NCBI GenBank assembly: GCA_025141015.1
Contig: CP081098.1
Coordinates: 1,432,501-1,496,500, forward strand
Length of the DNA stretch: 64,000 nucleotides
Reading direction: 5' to 3'
Source of the DNA: Rhodobacteraceae bacterium M382
GTDB lineage: Bacteria > Pseudomonadota > Alphaproteobacteria > Rhodobacterales > Rhodobacteraceae
Below are positions 20,310 through 29,354 of the stretch, one piece after another. The notes under the pieces were generated by a model, which saw only the letters and a program-made list of their open reading frames with translations, was not told where the DNA came from and did no database searches. Positions within the stretch are counted from its first letter, which is position 1, and each line of letters opens with the position of its first letter. A program made the position numbers and the translations under genes.

Positions 20310-21950
20310 TCAGTTGCCTGCGCTTTCCATTTTGCGGTGGGCGATGACCTCTTCGAGCCAACCCAGTTTCATCTCGGGAACCGAGCTGAGCAGAAGGTCG
20401 GTGTAATCGTCAAATGGTGGTGTCAGCACCTCGGTTTTACCGCCATAGCGCTGGACCTTGCCCTGGTACATCACCGCGATGTTATCCGAAATGGCCCGCA
20501 CTGTGGCCAGATCGTGGGTGATGAACAAATAGGCGACGTCTTCGATCTTTTGCAGGTCCAACAGCAATTTCAGAATGCCGTCCGCCACCAGTGGGTCAAG
20601 CGCCGATGTCACCTCGTCACAGATGATCATCTTGGGCTTTGCCGCCAGCGAACGGGCGATACAGACGCGCTGTTTCTGGCCTCCGGACAGTTCCGCCGGG
20701 AAGCGGTCCATAAAGCCTTCGCCCAATTCGATCTCGTCCAGCAGTTCAACGATCCGTTTCTTTTTCTCGGCACCGCGCATGCCGAAATAGAATTCCAGCG
20801 GCCGTCCGATGATGGTGCCCACGGTCTGTCGCGGGTTCATCGCCACATCGGCCATCTGATAGATCATTTGCAGTTCACGCAGGTCCTCGCGGCTGCGCCC
20901 CGACAGAGCAGGAGACAGAGTGCGCCCGGCGAATTCGATGTCCCCGTCACGTGGGGGCAAAAGTCCGGTGATAACCCGCGCGAGCGTTGATTTTCCCGAA
21001 CCGGATTCGCCCACGACGGCGAGGGTTTGACCCGGATAGAGATCAACATTCACATTGTGCAGAACGTCGAAATTGGTGCCTTTGTAGCGCGCTGTGATGT
21101 TGCGCACGCTCAGCACCGGATCCGGTGTTGGTGCCTTTTCTTCATGGTCGATCGAACGTACCGACACCAAAGCCTGCGTGTACTCTTCCTGCGGGGCATT
21201 GATGATCTGATTCACATCGCCATATTCCACGGTGTCGCCCAACCGCAGCACCATGATATCGTCGCTCACCTGTGCCACAACCGCCAGATCATGGGTGATA
21301 TAGAGCGCAGCAACCCCGGTGTCCGCGATGGCTTCCTTGATCGCCTTGAGAACGTCGATCTGTGTGGTGACATCCAGCGCCGTGGTGGGTTCATCAAACA
21401 CCACCAGATCCGGTTCCGGACACAGCGCCAATGCAGTCATGCACCGCTGCAGCTGACCACCTGACACCTGGTGCGGATAGCGTTCGCCAATATTGTCCGG
21501 GTCTGGCAGACCCAGTTTGGCAAACAGCGACCGGGCGCGGTCTTCAGCTTCGGACCTGGTGAATTTTTTGTGGTGAATTGCGGCCTCGGTCACCTGCTCC
21601 ATGATCTTTTTTGCAGGATTGAACGATGCGGCCGCAGACTGGGACACATAGGTCACCTCGGATCCACGCAATTGGCGCAGACCCTTGATGCCACCGCGCA
21701 GGATGTCGCGGCCATTGACCCAGACTTCACCCCCAGTGAGCTCAACCCCACCGCGACCATAGCCCATTGCGGCCAGGCCGATGGTGGATTTGCCGGCCCC
21801 GGATTCCCCGATCAACCCCAGCACCTTGCCCTTTTCCAGATCAAAAGACACGCCATGAACGATCTCGATCTTTTTCGGGTTTTCACCCGGAGGATAGACG
21901 GTGGCACCGATCTTGAGGTTACGGACCTTGAGAAGTTTATCATCGCTCAT
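20310..21950 (-). CDS. ABC transporter ATP-binding protein with two fused ATPase domains (Dpp/Opp type)
   Basis: It powers the importer encoded upstream, and joins DppD-like and DppF-like halves in one 546-residue chain. The first domain has GESGAGKST near residue 52, VSGGQLQR and LVVFDEPTTALD; the second has GESGSGKST near 316, LSGGQKQR and MIICDEVTSALD. The start overlaps the permease stop by one base. It is the last gene of the operon, followed by an intrinsic terminator. Confidence 0.95.
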   Translation of the reverse strand: MSDDKLLKVRNLKIGATVYPPGENPKKIEIVHGVSFDLEKGKVLGLIGESGAGKSTIGLAAMGYGRGGVELTGGEVWVNGRDILRGGIKGLRQLRGSEVTYVSQSAAASFNPAKKIMEQVTEAAIHHKKFTRSEAEDRARSLFAKLGLPDPDNIGERYPHQVSGGQLQRCMTALALCPEPDLVVFDEPTTALDVTTQIDVLKAIKEAIADTGVAALYITHDLAVVAQVSDDIMVLRLGDTVEYGDVNQIINAPQEEYTQALVSVRSIDHEEKAPTPDPVLSVRNITARYKGTNFDVLHNVNVDLYPGQTLAVVGESGSGKSTLARVITGLLPPRDGDIEFAGRTLSPALSGRSREDLRELQMIYQMADVAMNPRQTVGTIIGRPLEFYFGMRGAEKKKRIVELLDEIELGEGFMDRFPAELSGGQKQRVCIARSLAAKPKMIICDEVTSALDPLVADGILKLLLDLQKIEDVAYLFITHDLATVRAISDNIAVMYQGKVQRYGGKTEVLTPPFDDYTDLLLSSVPEMKLGWLEEVIAHRKMESAGN

Positions 21951-22768
21951 CAGCCGCGTCCCCCTTTGAGGCTTGTGGTGCGGTTCAACACCCAGTCAGC
22001 CACCAGGTTGACCGAAATGGCCAGCGTGGCAATGGCAACGGCGGGCCACAGGGCGGCGCCAATACCATAGACGATGCCGTCCTTGTTTTCCTTCACGATG
22101 CCGCCCCAGTCAGCCAGCGGCGGTTGCACGCCCAGGCCCAGGAACGACAGTGTCGAGATGAACAGAACCATAAAGATGAACCGCAGTCCGAATTCGGCCA
22201 CCAGTGGTGACAACGCATTGGGCAGGATTTCGCGGAACACGATCCAGCGATAACCTTCTCCGCGCAGCTTGGCGGCTTCGACATAGTCCATCACATTGAT
22301 ATCCACGGCGACCGATCGCGACAGGCGGAAGGGACGGGTGGAGTCCAGCAGACCCATGACGATGATCAGGACGGGGACTGTCACCGGCACAATGGCCAGA
22401 ACAACCAGCGCCAGGATCAGCGAGGGGATCGACATGAACAGGTCAACAGTCCGGCTGAGAAGCTGGTCGGCCCATCCGCCCAGAACCGCTGCCAGCAGGC
22501 CCAACGAAGCCCCTGTAGCAAAGCTGAGGATCGTCGCGCAGGCGGCAATAAAGATGGTGGTTCGGCCACCATAGATCATGCGGGTCAGCAGATCACGACC
22601 GATGTTGTCCGTGCCCAGCAGGTGCTCGGCACTGGCGGGTTCCCAGACATCGCCGACAACTTCGGCCATGCCATAGGGGGCGATGAGGGGCGCAAAGATG
22701 GCCACAAAGAAATACAAGCCGGTAAAGAACAGCCCGATCATCGCCGAGAGAGGGAGATTTTTCATCAT
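21950..22768 (-). CDS. ABC transporter permease (DppC-like)
   Basis: An inner-membrane permease of 272 residues with an N-terminal helix and the BPD-type core. EAAKLRGEGYRWIVFREILPN is the cytoplasmic loop that contacts the ATPase (EAA motif). The start overlaps the DppB-like stop as ATGA; a second ATG directly after it is also possible. Confidence 0.93.
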   Translation of the reverse strand: MMKNLPLSAMIGLFFTGLYFFVAIFAPLIAPYGMAEVVGDVWEPASAEHLLGTDNIGRDLLTRMIYGGRTTIFIAACATILSFATGASLGLLAAVLGGWADQLLSRTVDLFMSIPSLILALVVLAIVPVTVPVLIIVMGLLDSTRPFRLSRSVAVDINVMDYVEAAKLRGEGYRWIVFREILPNALSPLVAEFGLRFIFMVLFISTLSFLGLGVQPPLADWGGIVKENKDGIVYGIGAALWPAVAIATLAISVNLVADWVLNRTTSLKGGRG

Positions 22769-23721
22769 TTGGGATGCCTCAGTCTTGGGTTGGCAAGGAT
22801 CGAAATGATGTCAGCCATCATGTTCAGTCCGATAAAGACCGCAGCAAATATGACGCCACAGGCCAGAACCACCGGTACATCGCGTTTGGTCACGGCATCC
22901 ACCAGGAACTGTCCCATGCCGGGATAGACGAACACAACTTCGACCACCACAACACCCACAACCAGATAGGCCAGGTTCAGCATGACCACATTGACGATCG
23001 GAGAGATCGCGTTGGGGAATGCATGGCGGTAAATGACCATAAAGTTGGACAGCCCCTTGAGTTCGGCCGTTTCGATGTATGCAGATTGCATGAGGTTCAG
23101 GATCGCGGCCCGAGTCATCCGCATCATCTGCGCCAGGACGACCAGAGTCAGAACCAGAGCAGGCAAGGCAATGGCATACAGTTTTTCACCCAGCGACATG
23201 GTGTCATTCACCATGGCCAGTGATGAAAACCAGCCGAGTTTCACAGACACAAAGTAGACAAGCACATATCCGATCAGGAATTCGGGAACGGACACCGTCA
23301 GCAGGGTCACGGCCGAAATCAGCTTGTCGGGCCAACGGTTGCGGTAGCGCACCGCCAGCAGGCCCAGAAAGATTGCCAACGGAACAGAAAAGACAGCAGA
23401 CCAGAAGGCAAGGAATAGCGTGTTACCCAGACGTTTCCCGACGCTTTCGGCAATGTCGAGTTTGTTCGTCATGGAGATACCCAGGTCGCCCTGGACGATG
23501 CCGGCCAGCCAATCGACATAGCGGGTCAGGGCCGGGCGGTTGAGGCCCATTTCTTCACGTAGGTTTGCAAGAGATTCAGCAGTTGCGGATTGGCCCAGGA
23601 CGGCTTGCGCGGCGTCTCCGGGCAGGGCTTCGGTCAGGCCGAAAATCAAGGCCGAAGCGCCAACAAGAAGCAGGAGTCCCAGCGCTATGCGCTGGGAAAC
23701 CAGTTTAATGACAGGATGCAT
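22765..23721 (-). CDS. ABC transporter permease (DppB-like)
   Basis: A 318-residue inner-membrane permease with six or so helices, including the DppB-like N-terminal helix and a long periplasmic stretch. ETAELKGLSNFMVIYRHAFPN is the EAA loop. It starts 15 nt after the substrate-binding gene and pairs with the DppC-like permease. Confidence 0.94.
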   Translation of the reverse strand: MHPVIKLVSQRIALGLLLLVGASALIFGLTEALPGDAAQAVLGQSATAESLANLREEMGLNRPALTRYVDWLAGIVQGDLGISMTNKLDIAESVGKRLGNTLFLAFWSAVFSVPLAIFLGLLAVRYRNRWPDKLISAVTLLTVSVPEFLIGYVLVYFVSVKLGWFSSLAMVNDTMSLGEKLYAIALPALVLTLVVLAQMMRMTRAAILNLMQSAYIETAELKGLSNFMVIYRHAFPNAISPIVNVVMLNLAYLVVGVVVVEVVFVYPGMGQFLVDAVTKRDVPVVLACGVIFAAVFIGLNMMADIISILANPRLRHPK

Positions 23722-23736
23722 TATGCGGGGTCCCTA

Positions 23737-25320
23737 TCAGGCGAACCACATTTTGCGTGTGACCTGACCGTTCATCAGTTCACCGTTCGGATCGACTTCC
23801 CAGCCGGACAGCTTGGCGCTGACACCGTCAACAAAGTCATTGAACATGGGACAGATCAGGCCGCCGTTGTCGCGCAGCATCATACCCATCTTGGAATAGG
23901 TTTCCTTGCGCTTGGCATTGTCCAATTCGGCACGTGCCGAGAACAGCAGGTCGTCGAAGTCCTTGACCTTGAACCGGGTGTCGTTCCAGTCGGCAGTCGA
24001 CAGATACGCGGTCGCGTACATCTGATCCTGAACCGGACGGCCACCCCAATACGAGGCGCAGAACGGCTGAGCATTCCAGACTTCGGACCAGTAGCCATCG
24101 TTGGGCTCACGCTTGATCTCCAGCGGGATCCCAGCCTGGTTGGCGGTCTGCTGGAACAACTGGGCCGCATCCACGGCACCGGGGAAGGCACCATCGGCTG
24201 TGCGCAGGATGATCGGAGACCCATCATGACCGGACGCTTTGTAATGCTCAGCTGCTTTGGCCAGATCGAACTGACGCTGCGGGATGTTTTCATCAAACAG
24301 CGGATAGGCCGCGTTGATTGGCATGTCGTTCCCGACAGAGCCATAGCCACGCAGGATCTTTTCCACCATTTCGTCGCGGTTGATTGCGTGCTTCAGTGCC
24401 AGTCGCAGTTCATTGTGGTCAAACGGCGCGGTGTCGACGTGCATGATGAACACATAGTGACCGCGGCCCGGAGTCGATTCAACCGACAGACCCGGCGCAC
24501 GTGCCATCAGGCCGGCCACTTTGGGTTCGATCCGGTTGATCAGGTGAACCTGACCGGATTGCAGAGCTGCGGTTCGTGCAGTTGCGTCATTGATTGCCAG
24601 GATCTCGACAGAGTCGAAATGTGCGTCATCACCCCAGTAGTTGGCGAACTTCTTGTACATGTGACGTACGCCGGGTTCGTTGACTTCCGTGGCGTAGGGG
24701 CCGGTGCCGATGCCCGCACCGGGGTTGTCCATGCCACCATCGGGCTGAACGATCAGGTGATAATCCGCCATCAGATAAGGAAGGTCGGCATTGGGTGTTT
24801 TCAGCGTGACCGAGAAGGTGTCGCCATCGGCTTTCATCGATTCGATCCCTTTCATGATGCCCAGGGCACCTGATTTGGAATCTTCGTTCGAATGACGTTC
24901 CATGGTCTTCAGGACATCTTCGGATGTCATGGTCTTGCCGTTGTGGAATTCCACGCCCTGACGCAGCTTGAAGTGCCAGGTTTTGGCGTCCGCTGAGGCT
25001 TCGACGCTGGTGGCCAGGCGCGGTTCGATTGTGCCGTCGGGGGCCACTTCGACCAGAGTGTCACCAAACTGGCGCCCGTTGTGATAGGGAACCTGGCTGG
25101 CATAGGTTGCCGGGTCCAGCGAGTTTGTGGATTCACCACCGACCGACCCGATTTTCAGATCACCGCCTTGTTTGGGGCTCGATGCGCGTGCCGCATCGGC
25201 AAACAGGGTGCTGGCCATCGCGGCGCTGACGCCCAGTGCGGCGGCTTTGCCCATGAATTCGCGGCGGGTCATTTTGCCTGCCGTCACACGACCGGCCATG
25301 AATTCCATTTGATTGTTCAT
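23737..25320 (-). CDS. ABC transporter substrate-binding protein (peptide type, Tat signal)
   Basis: A periplasmic solute receptor of 527 residues of the SBP_bac_5 family (peptide/nickel/opine type). The N-terminus carries TRREFMGKAAALGVSAAMAS, a twin-arginine signal, so it is probably exported folded. LKIGSVGGESTNSLDPATY then begins the mature domain, and FHNGKTMTSEDVLKTMERH is the family motif. The ATG at 25320 gives the signal directly; 39 upstream codons lack one. Gene order (receptor, two permeases, double ATPase) is a complete importer. The ligand is unknown. Confidence 0.93.
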   Translation of the reverse strand: MNNQMEFMAGRVTAGKMTRREFMGKAAALGVSAAMASTLFADAARASSPKQGGDLKIGSVGGESTNSLDPATYASQVPYHNGRQFGDTLVEVAPDGTIEPRLATSVEASADAKTWHFKLRQGVEFHNGKTMTSEDVLKTMERHSNEDSKSGALGIMKGIESMKADGDTFSVTLKTPNADLPYLMADYHLIVQPDGGMDNPGAGIGTGPYATEVNEPGVRHMYKKFANYWGDDAHFDSVEILAINDATARTAALQSGQVHLINRIEPKVAGLMARAPGLSVESTPGRGHYVFIMHVDTAPFDHNELRLALKHAINRDEMVEKILRGYGSVGNDMPINAAYPLFDENIPQRQFDLAKAAEHYKASGHDGSPIILRTADGAFPGAVDAAQLFQQTANQAGIPLEIKREPNDGYWSEVWNAQPFCASYWGGRPVQDQMYATAYLSTADWNDTRFKVKDFDDLLFSARAELDNAKRKETYSKMGMMLRDNGGLICPMFNDFVDGVSAKLSGWEVDPNGELMNGQVTRKMWFA

Positions 25321-25437
25321 TGATGTCTCCCAGTTGATTATCTGCGCTCGGCGCATTTTTCTTGATTGGCGAGTCAAGATTTGCGCATTTCTTGCGACCG
25401 GGCAAGTGTTAAAAGCGACCTTCCCGAGTCGCGCCAA

Positions 25438-27438
25438 TCACATTTGGTCGCGTGGGACGCTCTCGGTAAAGTCGCGTTCCCGCACAAGTGCGTCGTTTTC
25501 ATAAGCTTCAAGGCGGGCTCGGAGGTGAAAATGTGTCAAATCCGACAACATTTCACAGCTCATTTCGGTGCGAAATTTTGTTTCGCCGCGCTCTAATTCA
25601 TCTGTCCAATGGCATTTGCCACGGGCTGATAGTGGATCGTCGGGGTGAATCGTCCAGGCTTCTCGGGCGATGGACCCATTGATCAGCCCATGATCGCTGT
25701 CTTCGACCTTGCCAAAGTCATCTTCGATGATCAGAGAGATTTCTCCAGTGGCCAAATCGGTCTCGATCCGGCGTGTATTGGCGGCTTCGCGCAGGGTTTT
25801 GACTTGCCATTCCGGTGCGGCCACGGGATCTGCGAATTTCCATTCGTCGGCGGCACCAGTGGCACGGGTCGGCAGCGTCAGTTGGCCCTGAAACAGGGTG
25901 AGTTCTGCTGTTTCCGGCGACGGCCAGATCAGAGGCCAATAGGCCGAAGACACCGCCAGGCGCAGCTGGTGCCCGGCGGGAACCTGATAGGCGATATGAT
26001 CCAGATCCAGCGTCACCTCATATCGGGTTTCCGGCTCCATCGGTTCAGGATTGGCATGGCTGTCTCGATGGCTGAGGTTGAGCACGCCATAGGTGATCCG
26101 GGTCGAAGCCCCATCCGGGTGCACATGGTTCAACCGAACTGCGATTTGCGCCTGAGGTCGGTCTGCGCTCAGCGTCAGTTTGATGCGCGGAGCCCCCACG
26201 ATATCCAGCGGCGCCTTCAATGGTGCACCGTCGAAACAGGCCGAAAATGCGTCATCCGGGCGCTGGTCGCCCGGCAGTTCCGGGCCCAGCCAGATGGCGC
26301 AGTATTCACCGGATTGCAGGCCGCAGTGATGCGGAGACTTGACCTTGGTGGTGATCGGGCCTGCCTGCTGGGCCAATCCGTCCTTGCTCAGATGCAGGAC
26401 CTGCGCCGGTAGATGCGAAGTCGCGCCATCGGTCTCGGTGATCCAGCGGCCTGGTCGATCCAGATACCAGGTTGCCGGGCGCACGCCGTCCATCACATAG
26501 GCGCGGTAATCCGGGTCTTGGTCGACACCGGTGTCCACGCCCTTCAGCCAGTGGTCCCACCAACGCAACGCCTCCTGCAAGAAACCGATGCGGGGTTCCG
26601 GCACTGCAAAATGCGGGTATTTGTGAACCCAGGGACCAATGATCCCCTTGACCGGGGCAGTCAGGTTTTCGACCAACGCAGGAACTGTGTTCTTGTAGGC
26701 GTCGCCCCACCCCCCGATGGCCAGGGTGGCGGCCTTGATCGCGCTATAGTCTTCGCAAACTGACCCATGTTGCCAATAGGCGTCGCGGCGTTGATGTTTC
26801 AGCCAGGTTGCGGGCAGAAACGGTTCATTGTCGAGCCGGTCCAGCCAGAGTTCACGCCAATCGTCGGTGCGCAGGGACGGGTCGGGCGCGCGGGACGAAT
26901 AGGACCACATGGTCGCCCCCCAACCCAGGTTTTCGTTCAGCAGACAGCCGCCTTTGTAGTGAATGTCATCGGCATAGCGATCCGTGGTGGAGCAGAGAGT
27001 GATAATGGCCTTGAGCGGATCGGGTTGCAGGGCGGCGACCTGCAACGCGTTGAACCCGCCCCAACTGATCCCCATCATGCCCACCGTGCCACTGCACCAG
27101 GGTTGTTCGGCCAGCCAGTTGATGACTTCGACGGCATCGTCCAGTTCCTGCTGGGTATACTCATCTTCCATCACGCCGTGGCTGTCGCCATTGCCACGCA
27201 TATCGACGCGGATGCAGGCATACCCATGTTCCGCCAGATAAGGATGGGTCAACGCATCACGCGCCGTGGTTCCGTCGCGTTTGCGATAGGGCAGGTATTC
27301 CAGAATTGCCGGGACCGGATCGGTTGCGGCATCCACCGGTCGCCAGACCCGGGCCGACAGCCGGCAACCGTCGCTGAGGGTGATCGCCATATCGGGCAGT
27401 TCTTCGATGTCGCGGAGGGGGGGAGTGTTTGGTATCAT
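25438..27438 (-). CDS. CocE/NonD-family hydrolase (X-Pro dipeptidyl-peptidase type)
   Basis: A 666-residue serine hydrolase. The alpha/beta domain has RVDMRGNGDSHG near 77-88 and GISWGGF with the nucleophile S125. The C-terminal half (from about 370) is the jelly-roll domain of X-Pro dipeptidyl-peptidases. Relatives cleave acylated alkaloids, beta-lactam esters or peptides. There is no signal peptide, so it should act on imported substrate. It precedes the importer by 117 nt on the same strand. The start at 27438 is a choice; ATG codons 12 codons upstream or 16 downstream are possible. Confidence 0.87.
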   Translation of the reverse strand: MIPNTPPLRDIEELPDMAITLSDGCRLSARVWRPVDAATDPVPAILEYLPYRKRDGTTARDALTHPYLAEHGYACIRVDMRGNGDSHGVMEDEYTQQELDDAVEVINWLAEQPWCSGTVGMMGISWGGFNALQVAALQPDPLKAIITLCSTTDRYADDIHYKGGCLLNENLGWGATMWSYSSRAPDPSLRTDDWRELWLDRLDNEPFLPATWLKHQRRDAYWQHGSVCEDYSAIKAATLAIGGWGDAYKNTVPALVENLTAPVKGIIGPWVHKYPHFAVPEPRIGFLQEALRWWDHWLKGVDTGVDQDPDYRAYVMDGVRPATWYLDRPGRWITETDGATSHLPAQVLHLSKDGLAQQAGPITTKVKSPHHCGLQSGEYCAIWLGPELPGDQRPDDAFSACFDGAPLKAPLDIVGAPRIKLTLSADRPQAQIAVRLNHVHPDGASTRITYGVLNLSHRDSHANPEPMEPETRYEVTLDLDHIAYQVPAGHQLRLAVSSAYWPLIWPSPETAELTLFQGQLTLPTRATGAADEWKFADPVAAPEWQVKTLREAANTRRIETDLATGEISLIIEDDFGKVEDSDHGLINGSIAREAWTIHPDDPLSARGKCHWTDELERGETKFRTEMSCEMLSDLTHFHLRARLEAYENDALVRERDFTESVPRDQM

Positions 27439-27519
27439 GGCGCGACTGTCGGTCTGGCACCCCACATATGTCAAGCCGCCGTGAGGTCGTTTTCAGACCA
27501 TCTGACGCGGAATGCGCTG

Positions 27520-27966
27520 TCACCGGTCATCGGTGTCCATCCAAATCGTCACCGGCCCGTCATTGAGGAGGCGCACCTGCATGTCGCCACCAAATTTGCC
27601 TCGTGCGACAGCTACGCCCTGAGCCGCCAGTTGATCAGCAAAATACGTATACAACTTCTCGCCCTCGGCTGGCGGAGCAGCCGTCGAAAATCCCGGACGG
27701 TTTCCGCGTCTGGTATCCGCCGCGAGCGTGAACTGGCTGACCACCAGAGCGCTTGCGCCGATATCGCGGACAGACAGATTCATCTTGTCCGCGTCATCCT
27801 TGAATATCCGCAGCTTGGCGATTTTGGCGGCCAGGTGATCGGCCTGTTCGGTGCTGTCGCCCTGCACGGCGCAGATCAACACCAACAGGCCGGGGCCGAT
27901 TTCACCAATGCGATTGCCCTCGACGGTCACAGAGGCTTCGCTGACTCTTTGGATCAAAGCGCGCAT
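27520..27966 (-). CDS. dtd: D-aminoacyl-tRNA deacylase
   Basis: Removes D-amino acids (and glycine from tRNA-Ala) mis-attached to tRNA. It has 148 residues. [17 protein letters not shown] is the conserved central motif and NDGPVTIW near the C-terminus is the second conserved motif at the active site. The ATG at 27966 begins [13 protein letters not shown], the usual Dtd start; longer frames run into the nitroreductase gene. Confidence 0.96.
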   Translation of the reverse strand: MRALIQRVSEASVTVEGNRIGEIGPGLLVLICAVQGDSTEQADHLAAKIAKLRIFKDDADKMNLSVRDIGASALVVSQFTLAADTRRGNRPGFSTAAPPAEGEKLYTYFADQLAAQGVAVARGKFGGDMQVRLLNDGPVTIWMDTDDR

Positions 27967-28000
27967 GGGTTGGGTCCTGTTGAAATGGATAAGAGAGAGT

Positions 28001-28675
28001 TCAGGAGCGCCAGTCGACAAATTCGTCCAGCGCCGCCCGGTCGGTGCGAAACCCGTTCGCGGGATGGTCTGTATCCGCGTAACCAAATGAGATCGCGCAC
28101 AGAATCGTGCGGTCTGTGGGGATATCCAGAATGTCGTGCAACACCGGTGCATGTGACGCAACAGCCGCCTGAGGGATCGAAGCCAGCCCCGCCGCTGTGG
28201 CTGCGAGCGTAAACGCCGCCACATACCCCCCACAATCCATCGCTCCATACGAGCCCAGTTCGACCGGGCTGGACAGGATCGCGACATGGGGCGCGCCAAA
28301 AAAGTTGAAATTCTCCATCATTTGTTGGGCCGATGCCGCGCGGTCGCCTTTGGGAACGCCGACGGCCTCATACAGTGCCCAACCACAAGCCCGCCGCCGG
28401 TCCTGGTATTCGTTCTGGTAGCGCGTAGGAAAAGCCAGATCCGGTTTATGATGGCCGGCCTGTGCCCGGTCTACGAGCACGCTGCGCAATTGGTCGGTCT
28501 GGGAGCCGCTGACAATCGTGACCTTCCAAGGCTGGGCATTGCACCACGAGGGTACTTTCTGTGCCGCCTGCAACAGCTGTTCAATGGTGGCGCGGGGCAC
28601 CGGTGCAGGGCGAAAAGCACGACAGGAATGGCGGGTGGACAAAAGGCTGTCCAGATCGGTCAGGTTACAGGTCAT
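28001..28675 (-). CDS. Nitroreductase-family flavoprotein
   Basis: An FMN-dependent oxidoreductase of 224 residues. [14 protein letters not shown] near residue 12 holds the FMN-phosphate arginines, and [19 protein letters not shown] is the flavin-binding loop; [23 protein letters not shown] is the C-terminal family pattern. It reduces quinones or nitro compounds in related proteins; the substrate is unknown. It lies 34 nt upstream of dtd on the same strand. Confidence 0.9.
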   Translation of the reverse strand: MTCNLTDLDSLLSTRHSCRAFRPAPVPRATIEQLLQAAQKVPSWCNAQPWKVTIVSGSQTDQLRSVLVDRAQAGHHKPDLAFPTRYQNEYQDRRRACGWALYEAVGVPKGDRAASAQQMMENFNFFGAPHVAILSSPVELGSYGAMDCGGYVAAFTLAATAAGLASIPQAAVASHAPVLHDILDIPTDRTILCAISFGYADTDHPANGFRTDRAALDEFVDWRS

Positions 28676-28816
28676 GCAGGCTCGTCTTTGGTTAATGCGT
28701 TCGGACAGACAGTGCCGGGGCACCGCCAAGGTTGCAAGGGGCGGATTTTGCGCCTGATCAAGGCGTGAAGGACGCGAAAATGCTATCCTTCCAAAGTAAC
28801 GAAAGGAGGATATGAA

Positions 28817-29236
28817 ATGGTAGAAAAAACCGAACCCGGTGGCTTTTGGCCATCGCTATATGATCCGCTTCGCGCCTTTGGGACACGGGTGTCCGAATGG
28901 TTGAACCCGGCGACAGAAGCGTCTGGCAATGCACAGGCCTATGACATTTCGATCGAATTGCCAGGAGTGTCCGAGCAGGACATTGAACTGACGTTTGACA
29001 AAGGGGCGTTGACCATTCGGGGCGAAAAGAAAACTCAGACAGAGAAAACCGGGGATACTTGGTATTTCAGCGAGCGCCAGTATGGTGCTTTTCGTCGCAC
29101 CTTCCGCTTGCCCGAAGACGCAGATGGCCCCAGCGCCCATGCACGGATGCAAGAGGGGGTCCTACACGTGAAGATCCCTAGAAAAGCGCCGGAACAGGAA
29201 GACAAGGCCCAACGGATCGAGATTACCCGCGGCTGA
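28817..29236 (+). CDS. Hsp20-family small heat shock protein
   Basis: An ATP-independent chaperone of 139 residues. The alpha-crystallin domain covers about residues 40-130: YDISIELPGVSEQDIELTF, then LTIRGEKK, and GVLHVKIPRKAPEQEDKAQ near the C-terminus. AAAGGAGGATATGAA is a near-ideal ribosome site. It is divergent from the nitroreductase gene. No CIRCE element or sigma-32-type promoter could be confirmed by eye in the 140-nt leader. Confidence 0.94.
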   Translation: MVEKTEPGGFWPSLYDPLRAFGTRVSEWLNPATEASGNAQAYDISIELPGVSEQDIELTFDKGALTIRGEKKTQTEKTGDTWYFSERQYGAFRRTFRLPEDADGPSAHARMQEGVLHVKIPRKAPEQEDKAQRIEITRG

Positions 29237-29250
29237 TCAGGACGGGTGGC

Positions 29251-29284
29251 CGTTGCGAGCGTGCGCAAGCGCACGCTCGCAACG
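29251..29284. repeat. Perfect 34-nt palindrome after hsp20
   Basis: CGTTGCGAGCGTGCGC and its exact reverse complement are separated by AA. It lies 15 nt after the hsp20 stop and should form a very stable hairpin. No T-run follows, so it may block 3'-exonuclease or act as a Rho-type or bidirectional terminator. Confidence 0.75.
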
Positions 29285-29354
29285 GCGGCGGCAAAATTCT
29301 TAAATAAGAACTTTGACCGGAAAGCCCTGCTTTCCGGCACGCGCCCTAACGGGC

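Noticed and set aside
23590-24873. 427-codon plus-strand open frame
   Set aside because: Opposite the substrate-binding protein gene, with no start signal and atypical composition; an antisense shadow.
26767-28212. 481-codon plus-strand open frame
   Set aside because: It lies opposite the CocE hydrolase and dtd genes and its protein is Arg/Gln/His-rich with no domain. It is a mirror of high-GC coding on the other strand.
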